Shown here: positions 17,259-26,237 of the stretch, in pieces
Position numbering within the stretch: the stretch's first letter is position 1
How the letters are laid out: every line of letters begins with the position of its first letter
Assembly: GCA_963718755.1 (NCBI GenBank)
Contig: OY970376.1
Location: 124,001-188,000 of the forward strand
Reading direction: 5' to 3'
Length of the DNA stretch: 64,000 nucleotides
Origin: VRUE01 sp963718755
Lineage (GTDB): Bacteria; Actinomycetota; Thermoleophilia; Solirubrobacterales; 70-9
The notes under the pieces: model-generated
Databases searched by the model: none
What the model was told of the DNA's origin: nothing
The model's input: only the letters and a program-made list of their open reading frames with translations
Made by a program: the position numbers and the translations under genes

Positions 17259-17335
17259 TCGGCGGGCTGGCCTGAAGAGCCTCAGCCCAACGTCACCCTA
17301 GGGTACGCAGAGTCAATGGCGCACCTTCGCTCAGA

Positions 17336-18247
17336 TTGCCTGCCGTGAAAGCTGTCCTCATAGCCCTGGCCCTGCTTGCGCTCAGCTCTATCTTCGTATC
17401 TGAGTCCAGCGCCACCGAATGGCAGGAGCTGCCCGTCGCGCCAACGCTCGGCCCAGCCGTCGGTAGCCATCTCGAGAAGATCGCAGGCCGCGGAGAGCGA
17501 CTCGGCAACCATCCGGGGGTCGTCGCCAAGATCGGCGACAGCATCACCGCCTCGCCGTCGTTCCTCCAGGCGCTGGCGTGTTCGCCGCCCCAACTAGGCC
17601 AATGGGACGAGCTGCGCGGGACGCTCGGGTTCTTCGGGCAGGACGCTGTGCCCAGGGGCTCCGAGGAAGTTCAGTGCGCGGTCAGCAACAGCTACTCGCG
17701 CTTGGGCGTGGCCGCAGTCGGGGGATGGCGGGCAGCTGACGCCCTTTTGCCACGCGAATCCTTCCCTGAGTGCCAGGGCCGGCCCGCCGTCAGCTGCGAA
17801 CTGCAGTTGCTCCAGCCATCGATTGCTCTGATCATGTTTGGAACCAATGACCTGGAGGAGATCACGGCGGTCCAGTTTCGCCTCGACCTCGCTCGAGTCG
17901 TTCGGCTCGTGTCCAGGGCGGGAACCATCCCTGTGATCAGCACGATCCCGCCCCGAGCAAGGCAGCCATTCTCGCTACGGGTCGCGCGGTTCAACGCTGA
18001 AATCGCCGGTTTGGCGGAGAACCGGGCGCTGCCGCTTTGGAACTACTGGCGCCAGATGGTCGAGCCGGGGGTTCCCAACGCGGGGCTGAGTCGCGATGGC
18101 GTCCACCCGAGCGTTCTCTGTCCACCCTGCACCGCGATTGACTTCCGGCCGGTGGGAATGCGAGGGGGATATGCACAGCGCAACCTCGGAGCCCTGCGTG
18201 TCTTGGATCGCCTGCGCCGTGAAGTCCCCCTGGTGGACAGTCAGTAA
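17336..18247 (+). CDS. SGNH/GDSL-type hydrolase, secreted
   Basis: A 303-residue protein starting at TTG 17336 or GTG 17345, with a signal peptide (about residues 5-27). The SGNH blocks are visible: VVAKIGDSITASP with the nucleophile Ser at about residue 70, GGWRAADAL as the Gly block, MFGTNDLEE with the Asn at about 170, and SRDGVHPS with the catalytic Asp-x-x-His near residue 250. It is predicted to be an exported esterase or lipase-like enzyme; the substrate is unknown. It lies about 77 bp after the lipoprotein gene. Confidence 0.82.
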   Translation: MPAVKAVLIALALLALSSIFVSESSATEWQELPVAPTLGPAVGSHLEKIAGRGERLGNHPGVVAKIGDSITASPSFLQALACSPPQLGQWDELRGTLGFFGQDAVPRGSEEVQCAVSNSYSRLGVAAVGGWRAADALLPRESFPECQGRPAVSCELQLLQPSIALIMFGTNDLEEITAVQFRLDLARVVRLVSRAGTIPVISTIPPRARQPFSLRVARFNAEIAGLAENRALPLWNYWRQMVEPGVPNAGLSRDGVHPSVLCPPCTAIDFRPVGMRGGYAQRNLGALRVLDRLRREVPLVDSQ

Positions 18248-18259
18248 GTACCTATCGGT

Positions 18260-19426
18260 CTAGCCGGGGGCGCCGCGAGGGCGCACATGCTTCCTCGTCA
18301 GCTTGCGAGCCCAACCGATCAGGGCATACGTTCCAAGAGCCAATGCAAGAGTTCCGCTGACGGCGAGTCCCCAGCGAACGGGGATTACCAGGTCGGTCGT
18401 CGAGAGGGAGCTCTGCAGAGCGACAAGGAATGGGATGTGAACGAGGTAGATCCAAAAGCTTGCGTCCGATAGATAGCGCAGCACGCGCGACTCCTTGCGG
18501 ATGTGCCGCGCCAACACTCCCCAGATTCCAAACAGGGTGAGCCAGCAGACCAGGCCAACGGTGAACAGCCCGTAGAGGCGCAGCTCGTCGATTTCGGCCA
18601 GGATTCCCGGCGTGCCGACATTGCCGGTGAAGTCGCCATTGTCGTAGAAGAGAAGGAAAGCGGGCACGGCGATCAGCACCCCGGCCCCAAGTCGCAACCA
18701 GGCTCCACGCTTGAGGTCCTCCAGCAGGTCGGTCTGCCCACTGAGAAGCCAGCCGAAGAAGAAGAAGAGGCTGTAGTACGCGAAGAGGGTCGGGGCGGGA
18801 ACCAGCGAGTTGGATGCGGTTCCCCCCGCCACCCAGCCGGTCTTGGTGATCAGGATCGCTGCGCTGATCGACGCCAGGGCGGGAACCGCCCACCATGACC
18901 TGATCAGGTTGCGAAAGCCGCGGTTGATCGCCGTCCCCAACCCAGGTGCACGCTGGATCGCCAACCAGGCTCCGATTGCGATCACGGAGATCATCAGCAG
19001 GTAAGCAATGAACCACAGGTGCCTCGGCGAGAGGCTGAAGACGTTGGCGATGTCCAGTTCTCGCTTCGGCGGAAGCTCGCCTTTGCGCGGCCAGAGAGCC
19101 GCCGCACCGATGACGAGGAAATTCGCCAGCGGCACGACCGTCAGCATTCCCACGGCCAGCGGCAGGCCCAGTCGGCGAAACCGGGCACGCAGCTGCCGCA
19201 CGGCGGTGGACCGTCGCAGCGCACTGGCGGCCAGGAACCCGGAGATGGCGAAGAACAGGGGCATGTGCCAGGTATGGACGAACCAGACGACGGCATCGAC
19301 GATCTCGGCACCTCCGTCGCCCTTCTGGACATAGCGGGCAGCGTGGTAGGGAATCAGGAGGAGGATTGCCGATACACGAATGGCGTCCAGGTGATGCCGA
19401 CGCTGCTGGCTTACACCTTGAGGCAT
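18260..19426 (-). CDS. Acyltransferase 3 family membrane protein
   Basis: A 388-residue integral membrane protein with about ten helices. The N-terminal LDAIRVSAILLLIPYHAARY carries the conserved active-site His of Acyltransferase_3 enzymes, and the MPLFFAISGFLAA segment at about residues 55-67 matches the family. Members move acyl groups such as acetate onto envelope carbohydrates or lipids. The acceptor is not known here. It is convergent with the SGNH hydrolase gene and is the last clearly chromosomal gene before the mobile region; the first att-like scar starts 42 bp upstream of its start codon. Confidence 0.88.
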   Translation of the reverse strand: MPQGVSQQRRHHLDAIRVSAILLLIPYHAARYVQKGDGGAEIVDAVVWFVHTWHMPLFFAISGFLAASALRRSTAVRQLRARFRRLGLPLAVGMLTVVPLANFLVIGAAALWPRKGELPPKRELDIANVFSLSPRHLWFIAYLLMISVIAIGAWLAIQRAPGLGTAINRGFRNLIRSWWAVPALASISAAILITKTGWVAGGTASNSLVPAPTLFAYYSLFFFFGWLLSGQTDLLEDLKRGAWLRLGAGVLIAVPAFLLFYDNGDFTGNVGTPGILAEIDELRLYGLFTVGLVCWLTLFGIWGVLARHIRKESRVLRYLSDASFWIYLVHIPFLVALQSSLSTTDLVIPVRWGLAVSGTLALALGTYALIGWARKLTRKHVRPRGAPG

Positions 19427-19467
19427 AAGGGCAGGGTAGGCGGTTCGGGCGGTTGGCTGGCCCAGGA

Positions 19468-19578
19468 GTCGCGGGCAAGGCCGTCTATAGAGCCGAATCT
19501 GGCTCGATAGAGCGAATTACGTCCAAGGGAGTTCGGCTGAGTTCGGTGGAGTCGGGGACCAATTTCGGGACCAAGTTT
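19468..19578 (-). repeat. att scar 1 (arm only)
   Basis: This copy keeps the arm (GTCTATAGAGCCGAATCTGG followed by the GAGTTCGG and GGGACCAA repeats, ending in CCAAGTTT) but has lost a recognisable tRNA 3' part. It is closest to scar 5 in the arm. It marks the left edge of the mobile region. The 208-bp gap between the acyltransferase and LamG genes contains nothing else recognisable. Confidence 0.75.
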
Positions 19579-19634
19579 CGCCGCAAAGCACAGGCTGGCT
19601 TGAGGTCGCGCCAACCTGTGCTCTGAAATCGGGC

Positions 19635-21620
19635 TTAGTAGCCCGCGACTTCCGCATGCTCTTTGACCTCGGCGGCGCTCAACGCGCGGTCATACACGGC
19701 CGCCTCGTCAACGACGCCTGACCAGGAGCCGGCGAAGTCCGAGCGAGCACCGACGGTGAAGTTCGACGGCGCCGTTATCGACCCTTTCGAGGTGGTCGAA
19801 GCCACGGAGGTCCCATTCACGTACAGCGCCAGCGTCGTGCCATCGTAGGTGGCGGCAACGTGCTTGGCCACTCCGGATGCCGCCGCGCTCGTCGTCGCGC
19901 AGTCATAGCTGCCGCTCGGGATGCGGCACACTTGGAGTTTGTTCACAGTGCCATTGTTCCAGAGGCCATAGCCGTTGATGACGCTTCCTCCAGAGAGCAC
20001 CTCAGAGGAGAAGATTCGCCGGCTGGTTGAGTCGACCGTGCTCGGCTTGATTACCGCCTCGACCGTGAAAGCGCTGGTCCCGGCAAAGCCGTAGCTGCTG
20101 GTCGACGCCAACATGCGGTTGCTGCTTCCGCTGAAGGAGACCGCCGGATCGGAGCTTCCGATCAGGCCCGGCACACCCAAGGTGGCCGAGGTGTAGGTGC
20201 CCGACACCGCTTCCATGTCGTCGGCAGCCGTCGTTCCGCTCGCCTCGCCCAGTCGCCAATAGCTCTGCAGGTCCGGCGTCGATTTCATCGTGGCGTAATA
20301 GCCGTTCGGTGATTCGGCGAAGAGCGGGTGGGGCGAGACGAAGAGCTCGGCGCGGTCGTAGCCATTTTCAGCGGTGGAATATGGCTTGCCGGCGCCAACC
20401 AAACCGAGCTGTTGGAGAAAAGCGTCTCCCTCTGCCTTTGCAACCCGCCTTTCTGCCCCGGGATCGACATTGCTAATCGTGAAGGTCTCACCAGGAGCAA
20501 TCTGCACTGGTGCGCTAAGCGCGTCCTGCTGCAGTCCGCTACCCAGCACCCCCGTTTTCGCGGTCCCGGCTTTCGCGGTTACCGTGACGGCGCCAACGGT
20601 GGATCCTTCGGGTGCATAGCCGCCCGCTTCCGTGACGGTCGCGGCGTGCGGACCGTTGGTAACGCTGAGCGTGTACTCGCCAGCTTCGGTGTATGCGTAG
20701 TACGGCTGATTCGATTCCAAGGCTTCGAGCGAATTCGTTTGCCACCCGTACCAGGGCAGCTTCACGTCGGAATCGCCCGAACCCGTGTAGTCGCCAAAAA
20801 GTGGCCCTTCACCGACTTTGTGCCCCCAGCCCCACGAGGTTCCACCGTTCAACGACCAGGCGACAGCCTCGCGTGGGTCGAGGCCGGCGATCGCCCCAGT
20901 CGCATCCGGGTCGAGCGTGTTGGTTCCATTCGGGCCGGCCACACTGGCGTTCGTAACCGGCGAGTTGAAGCTGACGTAGTTGAATTCTGGTTTGGCGGCG
21001 TTGTTGGTGTAGACGACGAAGTAAGGCGTGTTGGCTTCGAGCGCCGCGCCGCCGAAGTTGACATAGAGCATCCCCGACTTACCGGTGATTTTGTAGGTCG
21101 ACTTAATTTCGTTGTAGCGATCAACCGGATTGAATTCCTCTTCGGCAATCACGCTCGCGAGGTTGGGGGTGCCGTCTTCTTTCATCCCCACGATGCGGGC
21201 TAGGATCATGCCGCCGTCTCCATGCGCGTAGCCAACCTTTGCTTCGCCGGTCGTCCATCCTTTTGGCAGAGATTCAGGTGGCGGCTGGAAGGAGGCGTTC
21301 GCTTCTGGGCAGGGGCTCACGCGCTTGTCCTGGCATTTCGTCCGGATCTCAGCCGGAGCGGCGGCTCCGGCGCCATCGGTGTAAACGCCATCGAGTTTGA
21401 AACCAGAGAAGAAGCGATAGATCGTCTTCGGTTTGTCAAGCACAATACGGATCGCGTAGAGGCGGTTTTTCGCCAGCGCGTCATGGCCTTGTGCATCGTT
21501 GACGTTGTAGATCCCGATCGGGATCTCTCGTGCTGCGAGCGCGCTGCTTGCCGGCATCGCCATTGCAACCGCGCCGATCAGCGCGAACAGCGCGGTCCAA
21601 CCCGGTCTACTTATTGCCAT
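19635..21620 (-). CDS. Secreted protein with C-terminal LamG domain
   Basis: A 661-residue protein starting at ATG 21620, chosen because GGGAG lies 8 bp upstream and a good signal peptide follows (MAISRPGWTALFALIGAVAM, cleavage near ALAA). The central 400 residues are beta-rich, with ESNQPYYAYTEAGEYTLSV as a typical Ig-like strand pattern. The last 200 residues form a LamG/concanavalin-like domain (YWRLGEASG, GTSAFTVEAVIKPS, HVAATYDGTTLALYVNG, DEAAVYDRALSAAEV). It is an exported, probably carbohydrate- or surface-binding protein. It lies between scars 1 and 2, so it is cargo of the array. Confidence 0.82.
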   Translation of the reverse strand: MAISRPGWTALFALIGAVAMAMPASSALAAREIPIGIYNVNDAQGHDALAKNRLYAIRIVLDKPKTIYRFFSGFKLDGVYTDGAGAAAPAEIRTKCQDKRVSPCPEANASFQPPPESLPKGWTTGEAKVGYAHGDGGMILARIVGMKEDGTPNLASVIAEEEFNPVDRYNEIKSTYKITGKSGMLYVNFGGAALEANTPYFVVYTNNAAKPEFNYVSFNSPVTNASVAGPNGTNTLDPDATGAIAGLDPREAVAWSLNGGTSWGWGHKVGEGPLFGDYTGSGDSDVKLPWYGWQTNSLEALESNQPYYAYTEAGEYTLSVTNGPHAATVTEAGGYAPEGSTVGAVTVTAKAGTAKTGVLGSGLQQDALSAPVQIAPGETFTISNVDPGAERRVAKAEGDAFLQQLGLVGAGKPYSTAENGYDRAELFVSPHPLFAESPNGYYATMKSTPDLQSYWRLGEASGTTAADDMEAVSGTYTSATLGVPGLIGSSDPAVSFSGSSNRMLASTSSYGFAGTSAFTVEAVIKPSTVDSTSRRIFSSEVLSGGSVINGYGLWNNGTVNKLQVCRIPSGSYDCATTSAAASGVAKHVAATYDGTTLALYVNGTSVASTTSKGSITAPSNFTVGARSDFAGSWSGVVDEAAVYDRALSAAEVKEHAEVAGY

Positions 21621-21810
21621 TTGGCTCTCCCATATCGAGGCAATCCGCACCCAGCAACCACTATGGCTGCGCAGGTATTGACTGCTCAGTCTATGTAGAT
21701 AAGAGCAAGAACACAATCTCAAGCGGGCGCCCGCCGCGTGAACCTTGGGCTACTGTCGGAAGTGGCGGTGCTGCCTCGACACGGGGCGGGAAGGACTCGG
21801 GTATCGACAA

Positions 21811-22938
21811 CTATTCGGCGTCGGGGCTCTTCGCGGGTTTCACGTAGGCAGCTCGCATCCCTTGTCCGGTTACCTTTAGCTGGACGTTGTCGGGAAGATT
21901 GGTCACCTTGACATCCCACTGGAAACTGATTTGTGCCTCCCCCCCAGTTGACTCGACCACCGTAGGCTGACCCCCCGTCCATGAGAGATCGATTGCCCCA
22001 ACGTCAAGCTCCGGTCGGGGATGCTCGGAATCAATTAGCGATAACTCTCCCCTCACAACATTGAGCGTTGGCACAAGCGAACGAGGTTCGTCGTACCGCT
22101 GAGACAGCAATCGATCGACGGAGGCGTCGTCCACGCCCGCCGCACGTAGAAGTGCAGGTCGCAAGCAAGCAAATGATCGCTCAAGAACGGGCTCAGCCAA
22201 TGAAAGAGCCTCTCCCGGCGCCATGTAGCCGTGCTCGAAGCCGTTGCTCGCCCGTTCCAAGCCCACAAGGGCATCTTCGTCCCCATTAAAGATTTCGCGC
22301 AGATAGCTCGCCCGAAGCTTTTCCTCTTTATTAAACCCATGGAGCCTCGCGAGATTCTTCGTGGAAATCCCCCGTGTTCGCGCTTGGCTCTTCACGAGAA
22401 ACCGACTGAGAGTCTCGGCGGCGATATAGAGGAACTCTGCCGAAAGCAAACGCTCTTCGGGTATCCAATGACCAAGAGCATGGCGATACGCTTCTATAGC
22501 ACGTCGAAGTAGCTCCGTCTCAGGATGATTCCCGACGGCCCCCATCAACGCTTCGGTGGCATGGAGGTCAATTCGCCGTTTGCCGGGAGGGAACCAAGTC
22601 CTTGAATCTGGCGTTCGATAGCCGAGGAATGGTTGAGGTCTCGTGAGATCAACGCCATACGCGGCAACGGCAAGTGGGGTTGCGATCGCCGCATTAGACG
22701 CGAGAGCAAGCGTAGGCAGCGTTTCTCCAATCAAACCGGATAGTCGACGCTGCGCATCCTCCAGCGACTCGTCTTCACCCCGGATCTCGCCATGGATCGT
22801 GACAGGGTAGGCCCGGCCGTGATCACCACCCGTGTACTCGCTCTGGAGAACGCAGACGGCGTTTGGCCAGGTCACCGTGAGATGGTCGTCCCACTCAAAG
22901 TGAGCGGCTGCGTAGGCCCGGATACGAAAGGCGAACAT
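21811..22938 (-). CDS. HEPN-like protein, putative defence gene
   Basis: A 375-residue protein with ATG 22938 (the open frame upstream overlaps hicA and is not believed). The C-terminal half is helical and contains RASNGFEHGY at about residues 229-238, an R-x6-H arrangement like the catalytic motif of HEPN RNases; LAEPVLERSFACLRPALL follows as the next helix. The preceding helices (ATEALMGAVGNHPETELLRR, YIAAETLSRFLVKS) fit an ApeA-type arrangement. The last 70 residues are beta-strand rich. HEPN proteins often act in abortive infection. Assignment rests on motif and helix pattern only. It shares a cassette with hicAB. Confidence 0.6.
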   Translation of the reverse strand: MFAFRIRAYAAAHFEWDDHLTVTWPNAVCVLQSEYTGGDHGRAYPVTIHGEIRGEDESLEDAQRRLSGLIGETLPTLALASNAAIATPLAVAAYGVDLTRPQPFLGYRTPDSRTWFPPGKRRIDLHATEALMGAVGNHPETELLRRAIEAYRHALGHWIPEERLLSAEFLYIAAETLSRFLVKSQARTRGISTKNLARLHGFNKEEKLRASYLREIFNGDEDALVGLERASNGFEHGYMAPGEALSLAEPVLERSFACLRPALLRAAGVDDASVDRLLSQRYDEPRSLVPTLNVVRGELSLIDSEHPRPELDVGAIDLSWTGGQPTVVESTGGEAQISFQWDVKVTNLPDNVQLKVTGQGMRAAYVKPAKSPDAE

Positions 22939-22957
22939 TGAGCTCACGGCATACCTA

Positions 22958-23149
22958 TCATGAGCCTGCCGGCGGCGGGATTCCCAGTTGCCTACAGATC
23001 GCGCGGGCAAGTGGGTAGTGGATCTCACGGTGGCGAGGCACCGATGCTGAGCGTTCGGCGTCCAAGCCCCAGTAACTGTGCAGGCCACCCTTCCGAAGCA
23101 AACGCGCGCCGGGCTTCGTCAGGTGCCGCTCAAGGTCCCGACGCTTCAC
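22958..23149 (-). CDS. hicA: HicA-family mRNA interferase toxin
   Basis: A 63-residue protein matching HicA: MKRRDLERHLTKPGARLLRK, GGLHSYWG with the catalytic His, then VPRHREIHYPLARAICRQLG. HicA is a dsRBD-like RNase that cleaves mRNA when not held by HicB. It overlaps the upstream hicB gene by 4 bp (ATGA), so the antitoxin is translated first. It lies 20 bp upstream of the HEPN-like gene on the same strand, so all three could form one transcript. Confidence 0.88.
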   Translation of the reverse strand: MKRRDLERHLTKPGARLLRKGGLHSYWGLDAERSASVPRHREIHYPLARAICRQLGIPPPAGS

Positions 23150-23373
23150 GCCGCAACTATGTTGAGTGACTCACTTCCAACCGACTTGCCTTGCGGCTCA
23201 TGCTCCGCTGCCCGCAACTCCAGCATCCCCGCCAGAGCATCAAGCGCCATTTCGCGGGCCTCCTCCTTGGTTCGGCCCTGGCTGAGCACGCCAGGGACCT
23301 CGGGGATCGAAGAGACGATCCAACCATCGTCTCCCTCCTCGTAGAGGATCGTGAGGTGCAGAGGGTCGCTCAT
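23146..23373 (-). CDS. hicB: HicB-family antitoxin
   Basis: A 75-residue protein with the HicB partial-RNaseH fold pattern: LTILYEEGDDGWIVSSIPEV, PGVLSQGRTKEEAREMALDA. It lacks a C-terminal DNA-binding extension, so autoregulation would need another factor or hetero-oligomers. It precedes hicA with a 4-bp overlap, the usual antitoxin-first arrangement of this variant. The pair could stabilise the cassette array by addiction. Confidence 0.88.
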   Translation of the reverse strand: MSDPLHLTILYEEGDDGWIVSSIPEVPGVLSQGRTKEEAREMALDALAGMLELRAAEHEPQGKSVGSESLNIVAA

Positions 23374-23403
23374 CAGGGTGAGTGTGGCGTCCGCTCCCGC
23401 GAC

Positions 23404-23421
23404 TATTTCGGGACCAAGTTT
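23404..23421 (-). repeat. Isolated att-arm fragment
   Basis: This short stretch (TATTTCGGGACCAAGTTT) matches the distal end of the arm found in every scar but has no tRNA part or other arm repeats. It lies 30 bp upstream of hicB and 54 bp before scar 2, and probably is the remnant of one more, almost erased insertion end. Confidence 0.5.
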
Positions 23422-23475
23422 GAAATCGACTCAACAAGCCTGGTAGAAAAGAACCCAATTTGCAGGCACTTCCAT

Positions 23476-23600
23476 GGGGCGGGAAGGACTCGAACCTGCG
23501 CTCCACGGATTCTGAGTCGAGCTGGAGCCCTCTACAGAGCCGCGTCTGGCCCAGTAGAGCAAAACAGGTCCCGGGGAGTCGGTGACAAATTTCGGGACCG
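23476..23600 (-). repeat. att scar 2
   Basis: It begins with the tRNA 3' end (GGGGCGGGAAGGACTCGAAC) and runs to the anticodon region, where the sequence is changed (ATTCTGAGTC instead of ATTATGAGTC). An arm with TCTACAGAGCCGCGTCTGGC follows and ends TTTCGGGACCG. It is the most diverged of the tRNA-containing copies, consistent with an old insertion. Together with the fragment at 23404 it fills the 310-bp gap between hicB and the zincin gene. Confidence 0.8.
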
Positions 23601-23683
23601 GGGCCCGCGCCCCTCTTCAGCAACCTTAACCTTGGTCCCACTCAAGTTCGATGCCCGCGTATCGGTAGGAGGCGCTGGCTCAG

Positions 23684-24013
23684 TCATAGGCCTAGACCTC
23701 CGGTTCCTCTCTCATCCCAGCCGAGGTGGTGAGCAAGCTCATGACGCAAAGTCTGCTCGACCTGGCGGGCAAGTAGGCCACGGTCATGGCCGAAGTCACG
23801 CTCCAGCGTGTCACGGTAGATGACGATCCGGTCCTCATAGCTTTCGCGTGCGACACCGTCTCCGAAGTACTGGCCATACGCATGTACCTCGTCTCCAAGA
23901 TCGGATACCACGACCGCGACGTTCGCCAATACCTCCTGGAATTCAGCCGGCAGCCGATCGATTGCGTCGACAACCAAAGACTCGAACTCGTCAAGCTCAG
24001 GAGCATCAGGCAT
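23684..24013 (-). CDS. Zincin-like metallopeptidase
   Basis: A 109-residue protein of the small minimal-zincin family (PF06262-like). The zinc motif HELAHHLGWDE is at about residues 91-101, giving H-E-x-x-H and a downstream Asp/Glu. The N-terminal part, FESLVVDAIDRLPAEFQEVL, matches the family. Length is slightly short but complete. These proteins are probable cytosolic peptidases with unknown substrates and are common in actinobacterial chromosomes. Here it is a lone gene between scars 2 and 3, so it forms a one-gene cassette. Confidence 0.82.
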   Translation of the reverse strand: MPDAPELDEFESLVVDAIDRLPAEFQEVLANVAVVVSDLGDEVHAYGQYFGDGVARESYEDRIVIYRDTLERDFGHDRGLLARQVEQTLRHELAHHLGWDERGTGGLGL

Positions 24014-24047
24014 GCCTCCACGATAGAGAGCCGAGTGCCTCTTCTAT

Positions 24048-24196
24048 GGGGCGGGAAGGACTTGAACCTTCGACCGCCGGATTACGAGTCGCGCCGAAAC
24101 CCTTCTACAGAGGCGAATCTGGCCTGATGGATCCAATCACGCCAAGGAGTTCAGCTGAGTTCGGCTGAGTCGGGGACAAATTTCGGGACAGAGTTT
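24048..24196 (-). repeat. att scar 3
   Basis: It begins GGGGCGGGAAGGACTTGAAC (one change from the tRNA 3' end) and continues through ATTACGAGTC, again with the anticodon altered. The arm has TTCTACAGAGGCGAATCTGG and ends in TTTCGGGACAGAGTTT. It is moderately diverged, between scar 2 and scars 4-6. It occupies most of the 367-bp gap upstream of the next cargo gene; the remaining 180 bp shows no recognisable gene. Confidence 0.82.
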
Positions 24197-24380
24197 GAGC
24201 AGGGTCGAGGCATGGCGGCACTTGCTCCTGGCGATAGCTGCGCCGCCGCCGGTGGCTGCAAAGACTCGCGACGGGCGCTCGGCGGCGGGCGCCTCAGCGG
24301 GGAGGCCTACCCTGAGTGCAAAGCAGGGGAAGCCAGGCAGGGCAGGCGATCCGGGTGCGATTGTCCACTACGCTTCGTGG

Positions 24381-24695
24381 ATGAGTCCCCCTGCGACCCT
24401 TCTCATGTGGTTTCAGCTGCGCTCGCCGGAGCTGGCCGAGGACTTTGAGCATCTGATGGCAGGGGATCGCGACATCGTCCGCGGGTCGCTGGACACCGTG
24501 TCGGATTGGCGTCTTACGCAGCCGGCGGACGTGCCCGGACAGTCGATCGACCAGGCCGATTACGTGCTGATCGCGGAGATCCACGGAGTGGAGCGCTTTG
24601 AGCAACAGGCAAGCGAACACGTCCAACGCTTGGCGGATGATCTGGCGCATCTCGTTTCGAGCCGGGGGATGCTCATCGTGCGTCCCGTCCTTTGA
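24381..24695 (+). CDS. Small alpha/beta-barrel-like protein
   Basis: A 104-residue protein starting at ATG 24381; the open frame upstream (from 24195) has no protein character and begins inside the scar. The pattern is strand-helix-strand-strand: TLLMWFQLRSPELAEDFEHL, WRLTQPADVPGQ, ADYVLIAEIHGVERFEQQAS, and VQRLADDLAHLV. This resembles the ferredoxin-like dimeric alpha/beta-barrel (EthD/Dabb) fold. Function unknown. It is the only gene between scars 3 and 4. Confidence 0.55.
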   Translation: MSPPATLLMWFQLRSPELAEDFEHLMAGDRDIVRGSLDTVSDWRLTQPADVPGQSIDQADYVLIAEIHGVERFEQQASEHVQRLADDLAHLVSSRGMLIVRPVL

Positions 24696-24888
24696 AATCC
24701 GCGTCGGCGAAGGGAAATCAGACCCGGCCTCGGTCTGAGTTTGAAATGTCCCGGGTTCCGCCAAGCCACCTGTGGCGGACGGCGATTGAGGCGTTGATCG
24801 GCGGCCAGAGCGATCGCAGGCAACGGGTTAACGGCGTCGAAGAGAACTTCGACCGCCGCGGGGCAGGCCCGTCGTCGACGCCACAACG

Positions 24889-24913
24889 AAAACCCCGCTT
24901 TTTCCGGGGCTTT
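24889..24913 (+). terminator. Possible terminator hairpin
   Basis: CCCCG and CGGGG arms surround a T-rich loop (24893-24909) followed by a short pyrimidine run, just before scar 4. It could end transcription of the small cargo gene upstream. The stem is only 5 bp, so the call is weak. Confidence 0.35.
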
Positions 24914-24918
24914 CCTAT

Positions 24919-25068
24919 GGGGCGGGAAGGACTCGAACCTTCGACCGACGGATTATGAGTCGCGCCGGAACCTGTCTATAGAGTCGGATCTGGCCTGATA
25001 GAGCGAATCACGTCCAAGGAGTTCGGCTGAGTTCGGTGGAGTTGGGGACCAATTTCGGGACCAAGTTT
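24919..25068 (-). repeat. att scar 4
   Basis: It begins with the 3' tRNA segment identical to the intact gene from its 3' end through ATTATGAGTC (about 43 bp). The arm of about 105 bp reads GTCTATAGAGTCGGATCTGG and then three tandem near-repeats starting at 25019 (GAGTTCGGCT, GAGTTCGGTG, GAGTTGGGGA), followed by two GGGACCAA copies 13 bp apart. This is the clearest copy and the best template for the module. It lies in a 445-bp gap with no other recognisable gene. Confidence 0.88.
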
Positions 25069-25140
25069 CCGAGGTCACCCGGTACGCAAAGGTCGCCGAC
25101 CAAAGCAGCGCCACGATGAAGCCGAATTCGAGGACTAAGG

Positions 25141-26169
25141 TCAGTCATACCTTTCGTCTTCGACATTCCTCGCCGCATACGCCAAGTGCCTACCGTTCGG
25201 CGACCACAGCAGGCGCCTCACTTCCCGATCCGGTATGGCACCAATCGTTTCGCGGCCGCGGCTGTCGGGGCGAATGCGCCAAATTTTTCCATCGAAGTCC
25301 GCATAGGTGATCCAGCGCCCGTCTGGCGTCCAGGCCAACCCTTTCGTCGGGTTCTCAGCACCGGCCAACCGACGGGACCCTCTACCCGCGACGCTTGCGA
25401 CGTATAGGTGTTGCCCAGATTGACTGGAGCCAGCCACGGCAACGCGCTTGCCGTCCGGAGACCAAGCTGCGGCCGATAGCCACAGGCGGCGAGTCAACTG
25501 ACGAGGATTCGATCCATCGGCATTTACCACCCACACGTTTCTCAAGCCCTTGTGCTTCCGCGCATAGAGGATCTTCGTGCCATCCGGGGAGAATTGGGGA
25601 TTGATCTCCGTACCTTGCGGGGCCAGGATCTTGTAAGGCTCTGCGTGAAGGGCGTCAAGGCGCCAGAGGTCAGGTTCTGGATTGCTACGTGCTGCGTCAG
25701 GGCCGTAGACGCCAGACCTAGGTACGAAAACCATTGGCCAGCCCTGAGGCGACCATGTGGCGCTCCCCACCGGAGCGGGGAGCGGCTCCCGCCGAAGAAC
25801 GCCGCCTAGGCCGATGGTCCCAACGATGGCGGTGCGATCGGCGGAGCCAGGCGTCAGGAAGAGAATCCGGCGCCCGTCCCTGGACCAGCCCAGTCTGCAT
25901 TCACACGGCCAGATCGAGGGCCGAACGCCGCGAGCCCTGAGCAGCCGCCCGACTGAACCGTTGGAATCGATTAGCTGGATCTTCCCCCGGCCCGGTGCCG
26001 CTATCAGCTCGCCATCGCGCGACCAAGTCGCCGATTCGCCTCCCAGCCCGACCGAGATCGCCCCAGCAGGTGGCGATCCTCCACCGCCACATCCAGGCAG
26101 CCATATCGCCAGCGCGGCGATCGAAGCCACGACCAGTGCAACGCCCATATTCGGATGGCCCCTGCGCAC
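25141..26169 (-). CDS. Beta-propeller (TolB/PD40-like) lipoprotein
   Basis: A 342-residue protein with a signal peptide and lipobox (WLPGC at about residues 24-28), so it is exported and lipid-anchored. The mature part consists of repeated WD40-like PD40 units: WSRDGELIAAPG, WSRDGRRILFLT, FSPDGTKILYARK, WSPDGKRVAVAGS, WTPDGRWITYADF and WSPNGRHLAYAAR, that is about six blades. NVWVVNADGSNPRQLTRR is a typical TolB-like blade connector. It is probably a binding scaffold. It is the only gene between scars 4 and 5. Confidence 0.85.
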   Translation of the reverse strand: MRRGHPNMGVALVVASIAALAIWLPGCGGGGSPPAGAISVGLGGESATWSRDGELIAAPGRGKIQLIDSNGSVGRLLRARGVRPSIWPCECRLGWSRDGRRILFLTPGSADRTAIVGTIGLGGVLRREPLPAPVGSATWSPQGWPMVFVPRSGVYGPDAARSNPEPDLWRLDALHAEPYKILAPQGTEINPQFSPDGTKILYARKHKGLRNVWVVNADGSNPRQLTRRLWLSAAAWSPDGKRVAVAGSSQSGQHLYVASVAGRGSRRLAGAENPTKGLAWTPDGRWITYADFDGKIWRIRPDSRGRETIGAIPDREVRRLLWSPNGRHLAYAARNVEDERYD

Positions 26170-26237
26170 GCGACGATCGTAGTGGGGCCCTTCTACTCCA
26201 GGTTCTCTGATGCTTGATGTACCCCGACCTCCGCAGT

